In this document: positions 9,001 to 16,654 of the stretch, one piece after another
Layout: every line of letters begins with the position of its first letter
How positions within the stretch are numbered: the stretch's first letter is position 1
DNA from: an uncultured Alistipes sp.
GTDB lineage: Bacteria; Bacteroidota; Bacteroidia; Bacteroidales; Rikenellaceae
Length of the DNA: 64,000 bases
Direction: 5' to 3'
NCBI GenBank assembly: GCA_910584485.1
Contig: CAJUAV010000001.1
Coordinates: forward strand, 124,001 to 188,000
Position numbers and translations under genes: made by a program
Notes under the pieces: generated by a model
What the model was told of the DNA's origin: nothing
The model's input: the letters and a program-made list of their open reading frames with translations, nothing else
The model's database searches: none

Positions 9001-9816
9001 TGTGCGGCCACCTCGTCCTATCTGCTCGCCCACGCGATCAACTCGCGATCCAATACGGTGACCTATCGTTTCGAGGTCGCCGACGAGGACTGTTCGGCGC
9101 AAAACATGTTCTATGCGGACGAGGCGAGCGGCAGCTATCTTCCGCTTACCGTCGAGAAGCAGGGCGAGTGGTTCGATGCGAAGCAGACGGCGTTCGTCGT
9201 GACGAACGACGGCAAGCTGGCGAATCAAAAGCAGGCGGGATCGGATCAAAAAGTCTTTTTCGATGCCGACAAGAAGAGCCGTTGGTATTATAATCCCGCG
9301 ACCGGCTATATGACCAATGCGACAGGCGGTATGTGGTGGGGCGACGGCGAATTTACGGACGAAAGCGGCAACCGTTATCGCTATGTGTACGATCAGGCGG
9401 CCGACCGAGGCACGCTGTACGACAGCAGCGGCAAAGAGGTGACCGCAGCGGATCTGGCGGGCGGAGGCGATGTCGTCTGGACGCTGAACAATACGGATAA
9501 GGAGGCCGCCGCCGAACAGTGGATCGCTACGGTCAATCGGAACGGCATCTGCCGCTACTACTCCCAAAAGGCCGATCGCAGCGATCTGGGGTCGTGGCGC
9601 ACGCCCAACCAGACGGCCCTCGCCATGATTCAGACCTCACACCTGCTCTCGGCGCCGACGTCGGCCAAGTGGCTCTCCTGCACCTACGAATACTACACGT
9701 TCGGGAGCGGCACGAATGCCTTCCACCGCATCGTCGGTGCCGCACCGAACATCATGACATTGGGCGAAAACGGCGATTGGCGCGTCCGCTGCATCCGAGA
9801 CGTCATCGACCGCTAA
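6091..9816 (+). CDS. Large fimbria-associated lipoprotein (DUF4906-like), probable tip protein
   Basis: 1241 residues. The signal peptide ends at Cys26 (SVSC, a slightly unusual lipobox), and a VVTRA site at Arg60/Ala61 matches the processing sites of the two fimbrillins. Residues 829-840 form a complete EF-hand-type calcium loop (DENGNGVIDREE). The protein ends in WRVRCIRDVIDR, a terminal motif seen in many large Bacteroidota surface proteins. I see no von Willebrand MIDAS motif (DxSxS), so it is not a plain Mfa5 homologue. Size, processing site and last place in the operon suggest an adhesive tip subunit. The DUF4906 label is from memory of such loci, not from a search. Confidence 0.65.
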   Translation: MKRIANCRIYRCLSALLIVALCSVSCVKERLDDPFDPAGEGEDAVVSLQWSVPDMKVVTRAELSDEAAGRVDELWVGIYNKHTGKCTHNRIHNVSSADLVTPHPIEGIETKSGDSYIVAVANPRSNYGISELIEGEGIDSGADAEGNRGIVPLYRLLQHADTWEKYRSISAAQVSPTNIDLFTANLIMQGSYFDNADITQHPEGHVWNDAEGNPLQSVYITAGACRLDGYIHLRRLISYNRFLIRSAKNVSVDLVSWRVRHNPVISYLQEREGADGENAADVSRYFEGNTDQFRTNHGASNISYIFEDFDDGEGGTVTGFDFYQFENKHTAPARTALGGGDYYGVEDYNDRDREYKAPADEERLRNTGIYKSLCATPDAPDIVTGTNVHNYASFVEFEAMVRYYILKSEAGTPEQAQLADPVDPEVAGAENVVLRMGQVRYVVHLGYCEGKAGATPTAATARDFNCRRNTKYTYNVTIEGLKRITVEAVSDEEGNPGAEGSVTDTEDQQMISLDSHYAVFNIRMSDNERRRMNWRISAPYDHTTYTLNGSYEHPEDEAMRNNKFYNWIRFKPTVSEELLAVYREQGITDAESDKALWTLRDMCNVDAEHAGLDSKGKPVYSTGEQDKDAETPRWYTVFINEYTYEDSADETSEEWKKYVNLKERIVWLNTKEWHESSDTESTYTNAQYMITQRSIQTYYDPAKSHTALGVEYDNESFGMNLRWEANTAGLNEINGRWNTWRYLSGDKDATSTVLTVSICDRQQIRGRSYVPRAVVPAIAAKDMQLPESYPTVFQLSPLGSGAASGNAYDPTPGSPYYELLKICMSRNRDENGNGVIDREELKWYLPTANKYLRIIMGRSALREPLMDFDVPKEQIEFVTSNNTYCGAPRFHYGSSDHKRLWAEEGVSVSNGLRFEQTYAWQVRCCRNLGIDLSTISENDPVDVAYQLNEGAGAQKTDNLFTMSYYTAEVLCAATSSYLLAHAINSRSNTVTYRFEVADEDCSAQNMFYADEASGSYLPLTVEKQGEWFDAKQTAFVVTNDGKLANQKQAGSDQKVFFDADKKSRWYYNPATGYMTNATGGMWWGDGEFTDESGNRYRYVYDQAADRGTLYDSSGKEVTAADLAGGGDVVWTLNNTDKEAAAEQWIATVNRNGICRYYSQKADRSDLGSWRTPNQTALAMIQTSHLLSAPTSAKWLSCTYEYYTFGSGTNAFHRIVGAAPNIMTLGENGDWRVRCIRDVIDR

Positions 9817-9866
9817 ACGAAAGCCGCCTGCTTCGAATCGAATCGTGAAGCAGGCGGCTTTCGTTT
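9816..9866. terminator. Bidirectional terminator between convergent genes
   Basis: An 18-bp near-perfect stem (ACGAAAGCCGCCTGCTTC with its complement) has A-rich and T-rich flanks. It separates the fimbrial operon (+) from the kinase gene (-). Confidence 0.85.
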
Positions 9867-9877
9867 CAGAGGGCGCG

Positions 9878-11287
9878 CTATATCGTGCCGCGCAGCCGTT
9901 CGACCACCTCGCGCAGCGAGTCGGCCGAGCCGACGTTGCCCGGGAAGATCACGTAGAGCATATCGGGGAAGCGGCCGTCGGCCTGCGTGCGGATCGTCGG
10001 GATGCCTGCTGCCGCCTGCCCCTCGACGCGTGCCGTGCGGACGCCGAGGCTGTGGGTCAGGATGTCGTGCGAGGTGATGCCTCCCTTCGAGACCAGAAAG
10101 TCGGGTCGGAAGGGGAGGTTCCGCACCAGCTCCACCAGAAAATGCGAAATGCGGCCGCCGAGGGCCTGGCGTCGTACCGCGTCGTCGCAGCGCACCTCGC
10201 GCCGCGAGGTGTAGAAGACGGGCGTGCGGCCCGCCGCGAAGATGGCCGCCGCGCGGTCGAGCAGTTCGCTCTGCAAGGCAGGGCAGCCGTCGAGGATGCG
10301 CTGCACGTCGATTTCGATCCCCTCCGTGCCGTCGGCTTCCAGTAGCCGGTTCAGCTGTTCGGTGCTCTTCCGCACGTGCGAGCCCACGACCACGGCGCCG
10401 CGCGCTCCGCGGGCGGGAGCCGCGATGCAGGGCCGCTCCTCGATGCCGCTCAACGCCTTCGGCAGCGACGACGAGCTGCGGATCACGCCGCAGCCGTTTT
10501 CAACCCCGTCGAAGAGCGAGAGCAGCGCCAGCGAAAGGCGCCGCAGATCGGCGTAGTCGAACGAGTCGACCGCCACGCACCGTTTCCCGACGAGCGTCCG
10601 CAGTCGCTCGGCCAGCGCCGCGGGTGTCGCGGCGCGCAGCTCCTCCAGGCGGATCGAGGCGACCTCTTCGGGGCGGATCGTGCCGCCTCCCTTCTCGACG
10701 ACGTAGTCCGTCAGCTCCGAGTGACGATAGGCGAAGACATTGTCGCGCGCGAACTCCGTCTCGTGAACGGGGACGAGCGCCTCCTCCTGCCGCATGTAGT
10801 GCACCCCCTCGATCGTCATGCGCCCCGCCTCGAAGAAGGAGGGGACGAAGAGCATCGGCGAGAGCGGTTCGATGCCCTGCTCGCGCAGCACTTCGGCGAT
10901 CGTGTCGGGTTCGGCGGGGAAATGGCCGCGCAGGGTCGAGTCGCTGCGGCTGACGAAGAGCAGGTTGCAGCGGCGCGTGCGGTTGGCTTCGAGCGTTGCC
11001 TCCACCGCGCGGCGCACGACGCGGCGCGCCTCCTCTTCGGTCAAGGCGCGGCTGTTGACGAGCAGGTAGCAGAAAGGGGCGTGGTCGTCGAGCGCCGCCC
11101 CGACCGTCTCGGGGGTGATGTCGGTGAGCAGCAGGCAGCCGTGGACGGTCTGGATGCCTGTCGGGTCGTCGTCGATCACCACGATCCGCACGCGGTTCGC
11201 GCGCAGCTTCGCGGCGACGGCCTCGCGCAGCTCGGCACCCTCCGTGCGGGGGTAACGGGCGAGGGCTTCGGCGTAGGTGCGGATCAT
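9878..11287 (-). CDS. DUF1537 four-carbon acid sugar kinase family protein
   Basis: 469 residues. Family signatures are present: DDDPTG at residues 39-44, SRSDSTLRGH at 113-122, and a C-terminal nucleotide-binding half with KGGITSHD and FPGNVG. Members (OtnK, DtnK and relatives) phosphorylate four-carbon sugar acids such as erythronate or threonate with ATP. They usually sit beside a PdxA2 dehydrogenase or a class II aldolase, and neither is here. Instead the gene starts on the base after the stop codon of a BKACE-family gene, so the two are surely co-transcribed. The substrate cannot be read from the sequence. Convergent with the fimbrial operon. Confidence 0.9.
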   Translation of the reverse strand: MIRTYAEALARYPRTEGAELREAVAAKLRANRVRIVVIDDDPTGIQTVHGCLLLTDITPETVGAALDDHAPFCYLLVNSRALTEEEARRVVRRAVEATLEANRTRRCNLLFVSRSDSTLRGHFPAEPDTIAEVLREQGIEPLSPMLFVPSFFEAGRMTIEGVHYMRQEEALVPVHETEFARDNVFAYRHSELTDYVVEKGGGTIRPEEVASIRLEELRAATPAALAERLRTLVGKRCVAVDSFDYADLRRLSLALLSLFDGVENGCGVIRSSSSLPKALSGIEERPCIAAPARGARGAVVVGSHVRKSTEQLNRLLEADGTEGIEIDVQRILDGCPALQSELLDRAAAIFAAGRTPVFYTSRREVRCDDAVRRQALGGRISHFLVELVRNLPFRPDFLVSKGGITSHDILTHSLGVRTARVEGQAAAGIPTIRTQADGRFPDMLYVIFPGNVGSADSLREVVERLRGTI

Positions 11288-12130
11288 CTATGCGCGCAGT
11301 TTGTCGATTCCGAAGATCGCGCGCGCCTCGGCGGGCGTCGCGGGCTCGCATCCCAGCGCACGCACCAGCTCGACGAGCTTGCGCACGAGGAAGGCGTTGT
11401 TCGGCGCCGTCTTGCCGGGCTCGTAGTAAAAGCTGTCCTCGAAGCCTACGCGGACGACGCTCGCCCCCATCGAAATGGCGCAGCCGAGCATGTGCAGGTC
11501 CTTCATCGAGTCGTTGTTCAGCCCCCAGTCGGCCCCCTTCTCCATGAGCGAGACCATGTAGCCGAGGTTGCGCGGCGTATCCGAGAGGTTGCTCGCCGTG
11601 CCCGTGCCGAGGCAGAAATTGTAGTGCATCGGGCGATCCAGCACCCCTTCGTCGGCCAGCTTCGTGCAGGTCTCGACCATGCTCAAGTCGAAGAGCTCCA
11701 TCTCGGGGACCACCTTCTTTTCGCGCATGCGGGCGGCCCAGTAGCGGATTTCGGGCAGCGTGTTGACGTAGACGCTCTCGCCGAAGTTGACCGAGCCCAT
11801 GTTGAGCGAGGCGACCTCGACGCGCGGTTCGTTCAGGCAGACGCTGCGCTCTTCGAGCGAGAGGGTCGACAGTCCGCCCGTCGAGCCCTGGATCACGATG
11901 TCGCTCTGGGCGGCGATCCGATCGAGCGTGTGGCTGAAGTGGGTGAGGTCGAAGGTCTGCTCGCCTGTCAGGTCGCGGACGTGGAGGTGGACCATCGAGG
12001 CCCCCTCGGCGGCACAGGCGGCCACGTCGGCGGCGATCTCTTCGGGGGTCAGCGGATTCTTCGATCCTGCGGGTACGGGTTTGCCCACGTGGCAGACGGG
12101 GGCGACGGTTACGACGATTTTGCGTTTCAT
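11288..12130 (-). CDS. BKACE-family 3-keto-5-aminohexanoate cleavage-type enzyme
   Basis: 280 residues from the ATG at 12130. An upstream in-frame start would run into the promoter repeat and was rejected. The TIM-barrel family signature is clear: HLHVRD with zinc ligands His48 and His50, and RVGFED with Arg227 and the third ligand Glu231. BKACE enzymes condense a beta-keto acid with acetyl-CoA to give acetoacetate and a new CoA ester. Lysine fermentation uses one of them (Kce), but no other lysine-fermentation gene is near. The direct junction with a DUF1537 kinase suggests a different, sugar-acid-related substrate. The promoter is supplied by the first unit of the upstream repeat array. Confidence 0.88.
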   Translation of the reverse strand: MKRKIVVTVAPVCHVGKPVPAGSKNPLTPEEIAADVAACAAEGASMVHLHVRDLTGEQTFDLTHFSHTLDRIAAQSDIVIQGSTGGLSTLSLEERSVCLNEPRVEVASLNMGSVNFGESVYVNTLPEIRYWAARMREKKVVPEMELFDLSMVETCTKLADEGVLDRPMHYNFCLGTGTASNLSDTPRNLGYMVSLMEKGADWGLNNDSMKDLHMLGCAISMGASVVRVGFEDSFYYEPGKTAPNNAFLVRKLVELVRALGCEPATPAEARAIFGIDKLRA

Positions 12131-12174
12131 GGCGTATCGGTTGTTTTTGATCGGTTGTTCGGAATAAGGATGTT

Positions 12175-12182
12175 CAAAGATA
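12175..12182 (-). promoter_or_regulatory. Promoter -7 box (TATCTTTG) for the BKACE gene
   Basis: On the minus strand TATCTTTG lies 20 nt downstream of GCTTG, a good Bacteroidota -33/-7 pair, with a 44-nt leader to the ATG. The whole promoter is inside the first repeat unit of the array at 12183-12380. Confidence 0.75.
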
Positions 12183-12380
12183 CGAAAAGTCGAGCGCAGA
12201 AACAAGCGTTAGCTTGGTTCTGCCGAGACCGGAGTATCTTCGACGGAGTCAAAGCTGCGAAAAGTCGAGCGCAGAAACAAGCGTCAGCCTGGTTCTGCCG
12301 AGACCGGAGTATCTTCGACGGAGTCAAAGCTGCAAAAAATCGAGCGCAGAAGCAAGCGTCAGCTTGGTTCTGCCGAGCGG
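12183..12380 (-). repeat. Tandem array of three 75-bp promoter-bearing repeat units
   Basis: Units begin at 12183, 12258 and 12333 (exact 75-nt period), each with the core CGAAAAGTCGAGCGCAGAAA, a CAAGCG..AGCTTGG inverted pair and GCCGAG. The unit next to the gene carries a full -33/-7 promoter on the minus strand; in the others the -7 box is decayed (CAGCTTTG). The last unit stops at the 3' end of the histidine kinase gene. Related arrays occur at 49271 and 54670. Confidence 0.85.
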
Positions 12381-12384
12381 GCGG

Positions 12385-13692
12385 CTACTCCATCCCGATC
12401 GTGAAGGCGATGCGGTCGGTCGTGTTGTGCGTCAGGCGCAGCGTGCCGCCGTGCAGGCGGACGATCTGGCGCGAGACGGCCAGCCCGATGCCCGAGCCCT
12501 CCGTTTTCGTCGTGAAGAAGGGGGTGAAGACGTTGGCGGCCACCTCCTCGGGAATCGGATCGCCCGTGTTGCACACCTCGATCGAGATGCGCTCCTCGGC
12601 ATCGATCGTCGCCTCCACGCCGATGCGGCGGCGTCCGTCGGGAAGCTCCGCGACCGCCTCGCGGGCATTCTTGAGCAGGTTGACCAGCACCTGCGACATG
12701 AGCGTGCGATCGGCATAGAGCATCATATCGGAGGGCTCGATCCGCGTGCGGAATTCGATCCCCCGCAGATCGGTCAGCGCCGCCGCCTCGGCGAGCAGTT
12801 CGGCGAGGTAGAAGGGGCTGCGCTGCGGCGCGGGGATGCGCGTTATCTGGCGGAACGAATCGACGAACTGCAGCAGCCGCTCGCTCGTCGTGTGGATCGT
12901 CTTCAGTCCGTCGCGCAGCGTCTCGGCATCCTGCGGAGCGGTGAGCAGCGTGTGGCTGATCGAGGTGACGGGGGCCAGCGAGTTCATGATTTCGTGGGTC
13001 AGGATGCGCGTCAGCTTGTTCCACGACTCGATCTCCTTGGCATCCATCGCCTGGTTGATGTCGCCGATCGTGACGATGCGCAGCTCGCGGCGGTCGAACT
13101 GCAGATCGGCGCAGCTGATCGAGAGGGCCAGCCGCCCCGTCTCGATCGCGCATTCGACCGCCCGATGTTCGCCGCAGCCGATGCGGAGCAGCGTGTCGGC
13201 CAGCTCGGGCGAGAAGGGCCGCAGCTGGTCGACGTGCGAAAGACGCGGCAGGCCGAAGAGCCGCACGGCCTTCGAGTTGGCCTGCAGCACGGCGCCGTTT
13301 TTCAGCAGCGTGATGATGCCGATGTCGGCGCACTCCATGATCAGTTCGAAATAGCGCTCCTTCTCACGCAGTTGCAGCTTGGCGGCATCCATCACCTCCT
13401 TGATGCGGTTGAGCGAGTAGTTGATAAGGGCATGTTCCGTCACGGCGGGGGCATCGGCGAAGCGGAAGGTGTAGTCGTCGTTGCGGATGGCGTTGAAGAT
13501 GAAATTGAGCCGCTTCATGATCTCGCCGTAGATCGAGCAGAGCGTGCGGGTCGCCAGCAGTAGGGCGGGGATCGTCAGGACCAGCACCGAGTAGCGCGCC
13601 GTCATGCAGGCCGCCGTCGAGCCCGCCGCGGCGAGGATGACGACGAGGACCGTCGAGAAGATTTTCGGATAGGGTATCTTGCGGCGCTTCAT
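12385..13692 (-). CDS. Sensor histidine kinase (NtrB-like, membrane-bound)
   Basis: 435 residues. Two membrane segments lie at residues ~11-48, then a linker, a PAS-like sensor domain around residues 110-210, a HisKA domain with phospho-acceptor His233 (THEIMNSLAP), and an HATPase domain with the N box (NLLKNAREA, ~338-346), CNTGDPI and GSGIGLA. With almost no periplasmic loop between the two segments, it probably senses a membrane or cytoplasmic signal. It overlaps the response regulator gene by 4 nt (ATGA), so the pair forms one two-component system. The start at 13692 is set by that overlap. The gene ends beside the repeat array. Confidence 0.9.
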   Translation of the reverse strand: MKRRKIPYPKIFSTVLVVILAAAGSTAACMTARYSVLVLTIPALLLATRTLCSIYGEIMKRLNFIFNAIRNDDYTFRFADAPAVTEHALINYSLNRIKEVMDAAKLQLREKERYFELIMECADIGIITLLKNGAVLQANSKAVRLFGLPRLSHVDQLRPFSPELADTLLRIGCGEHRAVECAIETGRLALSISCADLQFDRRELRIVTIGDINQAMDAKEIESWNKLTRILTHEIMNSLAPVTSISHTLLTAPQDAETLRDGLKTIHTTSERLLQFVDSFRQITRIPAPQRSPFYLAELLAEAAALTDLRGIEFRTRIEPSDMMLYADRTLMSQVLVNLLKNAREAVAELPDGRRRIGVEATIDAEERISIEVCNTGDPIPEEVAANVFTPFFTTKTEGSGIGLAVSRQIVRLHGGTLRLTHNTTDRIAFTIGME

Positions 13693-15038
13693 AGTCCGTA
13701 GCGCTTGATCTTGTTGTAGAGCGTCTGGCGCGTGAGCCCCAGCCGTCGGGCCACCATCGAGAGGTTGCCGCCGCAGGCCTCGATCGCCTCGGCGATCATG
13801 CGGCGCTCCATCTCTTCGAGCGTGGCGCTCTCGGAGGCGGGACGGGACGTTTCGCGCAGCTGTAGCGCCGCGGCGTCGATCGCGGCTCCGTCGGAGAGGA
13901 TGAGGGCCTTCTCGACCGTGTGCTGCAACTCGCGGATGTTGCCCTCCCAGCGGTGGGCCGTCAGCCGCTTCGCCGCCTCGTCGGTCAGGCGTACCCCCTC
14001 GCGGCCGTACCGTTTCCCGTAGCGCTCCAGAAAACGTTCGGCCAGCGGCACGATCTCTTCGGGGCGTTCGCGCAGCGGCGGCAGCTCGATGTGGATCGTG
14101 TTGATGCGGAAAAGCAGGTCCTGACGGAAGGTTCCGTCGGCCGTCATGGCCGCGAGGTCGCGGTTCGTGGCGGCGATCAGGCGGATGTCGATCGGCGTCG
14201 CGACATTGCTGCCCAGCCGCAGGATACTGCGGTTTTGCAGCGCCGAGAGCATCTTGGCCTGCAGATGCGGCGGCAGGTTGCCGATTTCGTCCAGAAAGAG
14301 GGTCGATCCGTCGGCCGCTTCGAATTTGCCGGCGCGGTCGGCGCGCGCATCGGTGAAGGCTCCCTTCAGGTGGCCGAAGAGCTCGCTTTCGAAGAGCGTT
14401 TCGGGAATGGCTCCCATGTCGAGCGAGACCATCTCCCGCCCGCGGCGCGGCGAGAGTCGGTGGATTTCGCGCGCCAGCATCTCCTTGCCCGTGCCGTTTT
14501 CGCCCGTAATGAGGATGTTCGCATCCGTCACGGCGACGCGGTCGACCAGCTCGCGGATGCGCGTCATGGCGCGGCTCGTCCCCCAGAACATCGCCTCGTC
14601 CGCCTCCTTGCGACCGCCCGTCTGCGGTTTCGCCGTCCTGCCCGCGCGGCCCGTTGCCAGCCGGTAGGCGTTCTGCAGCGTCTCGATCAGCTTCTCGTTC
14701 TGCCACGGTTTGACGACGAAATCCACGGCCCCGATCTTCATGGCGCGCACCGCCAGGTCGATGTCGGCATAGGCCGTGAAGAGGACCACCTTCGCGGCGG
14801 GAAACTGCGCGGCGATCTCCTGCAGCCAGTAGAGCCCCTCGTTGCCCGTGTTGATGCCCGCATGGAAATTCATGTCGAGCAGCACGACGTCGGCCCGCTC
14901 GGTGCGCAGGGTCGAGAGGAGCCGATTGGGGGTGGAGAGGGTGACGACCTTCTCGAAATACTTGTCGGCCAACAGTTTTACGGCCGACAGAATGTTGCGG
15001 TTGTCGTCGACGATCAGAAGGGTTCCGGCTTTGGGCAT
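13689..15038 (-). CDS. Sigma-54-dependent NtrC-family response regulator
   Basis: 449 residues. The receiver domain has phospho-acceptor Asp55 (LLDMN). The AAA+ domain has Walker A GENGTGKE at 179-186, the sigma-54 contact loop as GAFTDA (226-231, where GAFTGA is usual), and Walker B TLFLDEIG. The Fis-type helix-turn-helix is at the C-terminus (GGNLSMVARRLGLTRQTLYNKI). It activates RpoN promoters by ATP hydrolysis from upstream sites. The divergent efflux operon has such a promoter and two candidate binding palindromes in the shared intergenic region, so it is the likely target. The start at 15038 is the Met directly before the receiver fold. Confidence 0.93.
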   Translation of the reverse strand: MPKAGTLLIVDDNRNILSAVKLLADKYFEKVVTLSTPNRLLSTLRTERADVVLLDMNFHAGINTGNEGLYWLQEIAAQFPAAKVVLFTAYADIDLAVRAMKIGAVDFVVKPWQNEKLIETLQNAYRLATGRAGRTAKPQTGGRKEADEAMFWGTSRAMTRIRELVDRVAVTDANILITGENGTGKEMLAREIHRLSPRRGREMVSLDMGAIPETLFESELFGHLKGAFTDARADRAGKFEAADGSTLFLDEIGNLPPHLQAKMLSALQNRSILRLGSNVATPIDIRLIAATNRDLAAMTADGTFRQDLLFRINTIHIELPPLRERPEEIVPLAERFLERYGKRYGREGVRLTDEAAKRLTAHRWEGNIRELQHTVEKALILSDGAAIDAAALQLRETSRPASESATLEEMERRMIAEAIEACGGNLSMVARRLGLTRQTLYNKIKRYGL

Positions 15039-15110
15039 GGCAGGGGTTCGTTTGTGGGCGGGCCGAGGATGCGCCCCGCGTCGGACAAATGTACGCGAAA
15101 AAACGGGGGC

Positions 15111-15149
15111 TGTCAAGAAAATTCACACGCGTTGTCAAATAATTAGACA
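15111..15149 (+). promoter_or_regulatory. Two candidate enhancer (UAS) palindromes for the response regulator
   Basis: TGTCAAGAAAATTCACA at 15111-15127 and TGTCAAATAATTAGACA at 15133-15149 share the TGTC-N9-[CG]ACA pattern. Their starts are 22 nt apart, about two helical turns. The second is palindromic in seven of eight pairs. They lie about 60-95 nt upstream of the -24 element, a normal distance for NtrC-type activators. Confidence 0.65.
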
Positions 15150-15204
15150 CTTTTTTGCGGACAGCTAATTCGCTTCCATCTTGTTTTCAGTCGATTGCGA
15201 TGTT

Positions 15205-15220
15205 TGGCATGCCGTTGGCA
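15205..15220 (+). promoter_or_regulatory. Sigma-54 (-24/-12) promoter of the efflux operon
   Basis: TGGCATG-CCGT-TGGCA matches the RpoN consensus TGGCACG-N4-TTGCW with two mismatches, and the essential GG and GC pairs are spaced exactly 12 nt apart. Transcription should start near 15231, so translation of the TolC gene must begin at 15259 and not at the earlier in-frame ATG. Confidence 0.75.
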
Positions 15221-15258
15221 CCTTTTCGGTCCAAACGGAAAACAACGCCCAACACCGC

Positions 15259-16596
15259 ATGAAACACCTTGTATCGACCCTTTCACTGTCTATTTTTTTG
15301 ACACTTTCCGCCGCTGCGCAGGAGCGCATGACGCTCGACGACTGCATGCGCTACGCCGTCGAACACTCGACGACGGTCGGTCAGCGTCGGAACGACCTCG
15401 ACTCGCGCCGCAGCGAGTATGCGCAGGCGATCGCCTCGGCGCTGCCCTCCGTCTCGGCATCGATCGGCGCGGGGGAGAATTTCGGCCGTTCGATCGACCC
15501 CGAGACGAATGCCTACAACGACATCACCACCTTCAGCAACTCGTACAGCCTCGGCGCCTCGATGCCTCTTTTCGCGGGGCTGTCGACCATCAACACGATC
15601 CGCGCCGCCAACGTGGCCCGTGCGATGGGGGCGGCCGATCTGCAGGTGGCGCGCGACGAGGCGGCGATCGAGACCATGACGGCCTATATGGACGTCGTCT
15701 ACTACACCCACGCGATCGGCTATGCCGAACAGCAGCTCGCCGAGAGCCGCGCATTGCTCGCACAGGCGCGCAAACTCTTCGAGCTGGGACGCAGGAGCGC
15801 CGCCGACGTGGCCGAAATCGAGTCGCAGGAGGCGGGGAGCGATTACCTGCTCACGACGCAGCAGAACAACCTCGAACTGGCCCGCATCCGCCTGCGCGAG
15901 ACGATGAACTACCCGCAGGAGCAGCCGCTGGAGATCGACACCGAGCTGCGGATCGAGGCCGCGATGCCCGAGGCCTCGTTCGGCGAGGTGCTCGACCGCG
16001 CGCTGACCGACCATCCGAAAGTGCTTTCGGCGGCCGCCAACACGCGCTACTACCGCTTCAATTTCGCCGCCGTGCGCGGCCGCTACCTGCCCTCGCTCTC
16101 GCTCTCGGGCGGCATCAACACGAACTACAACGTCAACGTCGACAACCGTTCGGCCTCGCCGTCGTTCAGCTCCCAGTTCCGCAACAAGCGCGGTTCGTAC
16201 ATCCAGCTTTCGATGTCGATTCCGATCTTTTCGGGGCTCAACCGCCGTGCGGCGACCCGCCGCGCCCGCAACGGCTGGGCGAACGCCGCCCTGCAGCAGA
16301 CGGCCGTGCAGCGCACGGTCGAGAGCGAGGTGGCGCAGACCTTCCGCCAGATGATCGGTTACGGCAAGCAGTACGTGCAGGGGCAGAAGAAGGTGCGCGC
16401 GGCGCAGCTGGCCTACGACGGCATCGCCCGCAAGTTCGAAAAGGGGCTCGTCTCGGCGGTCGACGTGCAGACGGCCTCCGCAACGCTGTTGCAGGCGCAG
16501 TCCGACCGGCTGCAGTCGCGGCTGCAATACATCCTCAAGTCGCGCATGGTTGAATACTACAACGGAACACCGCTCGTAGCGACGATGGGGGAGTGA
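15259..16596 (+). CDS. TolC-family outer membrane efflux protein
   Basis: 445 residues with a signal peptide ending near SAAAQ. Two repeated OEP halves are visible, with long helical Ala/Gln-rich stretches and strands such as 'NSYSLGASMPLFAGLSTINTI' and 'YIQLSMSIPIFSGLNRRAA', typical of TolC-like channels. It forms the outer-membrane exit duct for the HlyD adaptor and ABC components encoded next (58 nt downstream). It is first in an operon driven by a sigma-54 promoter. The start at 15259 lies about 28 nt after the predicted transcription start. The cargo is unknown. Confidence 0.93.
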   Translation: MKHLVSTLSLSIFLTLSAAAQERMTLDDCMRYAVEHSTTVGQRRNDLDSRRSEYAQAIASALPSVSASIGAGENFGRSIDPETNAYNDITTFSNSYSLGASMPLFAGLSTINTIRAANVARAMGAADLQVARDEAAIETMTAYMDVVYYTHAIGYAEQQLAESRALLAQARKLFELGRRSAADVAEIESQEAGSDYLLTTQQNNLELARIRLRETMNYPQEQPLEIDTELRIEAAMPEASFGEVLDRALTDHPKVLSAAANTRYYRFNFAAVRGRYLPSLSLSGGINTNYNVNVDNRSASPSFSSQFRNKRGSYIQLSMSIPIFSGLNRRAATRRARNGWANAALQQTAVQRTVESEVAQTFRQMIGYGKQYVQGQKKVRAAQLAYDGIARKFEKGLVSAVDVQTASATLLQAQSDRLQSRLQYILKSRMVEYYNGTPLVATMGE

Positions 16597-16654
16597 GCGG
16601 CCGTCCGCAAACCCCGCAAACCCGAACGCAAAAAACAAATACGCAATACACATC

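Noticed and set aside
3415..9567. A minus-strand open frame of about 2050 codons opposite the fimbrial genes
   Set aside because: It is rich in Arg, Val, Asp and His with no recognisable domain, and mirrors codon bias of the real plus-strand genes, which have signal peptides and family motifs.
6091..9816. Mfa5-type von Willebrand factor protein
   Set aside because: Size and position fit, but no MIDAS motif (DxSxS) is seen.
11288..12130. Lysine fermentation (Kce) locus
   Set aside because: No aminomutase, dehydrogenase or other gene of that pathway is near; the partner is a sugar-acid kinase.
12127..12327. Small reading frame with repeated ACFCARLF peptide across the promoter repeat
   Set aside because: It is just translation of the tandem repeat; the same peptide appears over the array at 49.3 kb in another gene context.
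12183..12380. CRISPR-like regular repeats
   Set aside because: Units are tandem with no unique spacers, the period is 75 nt and no cas gene is near. The units carry promoters.
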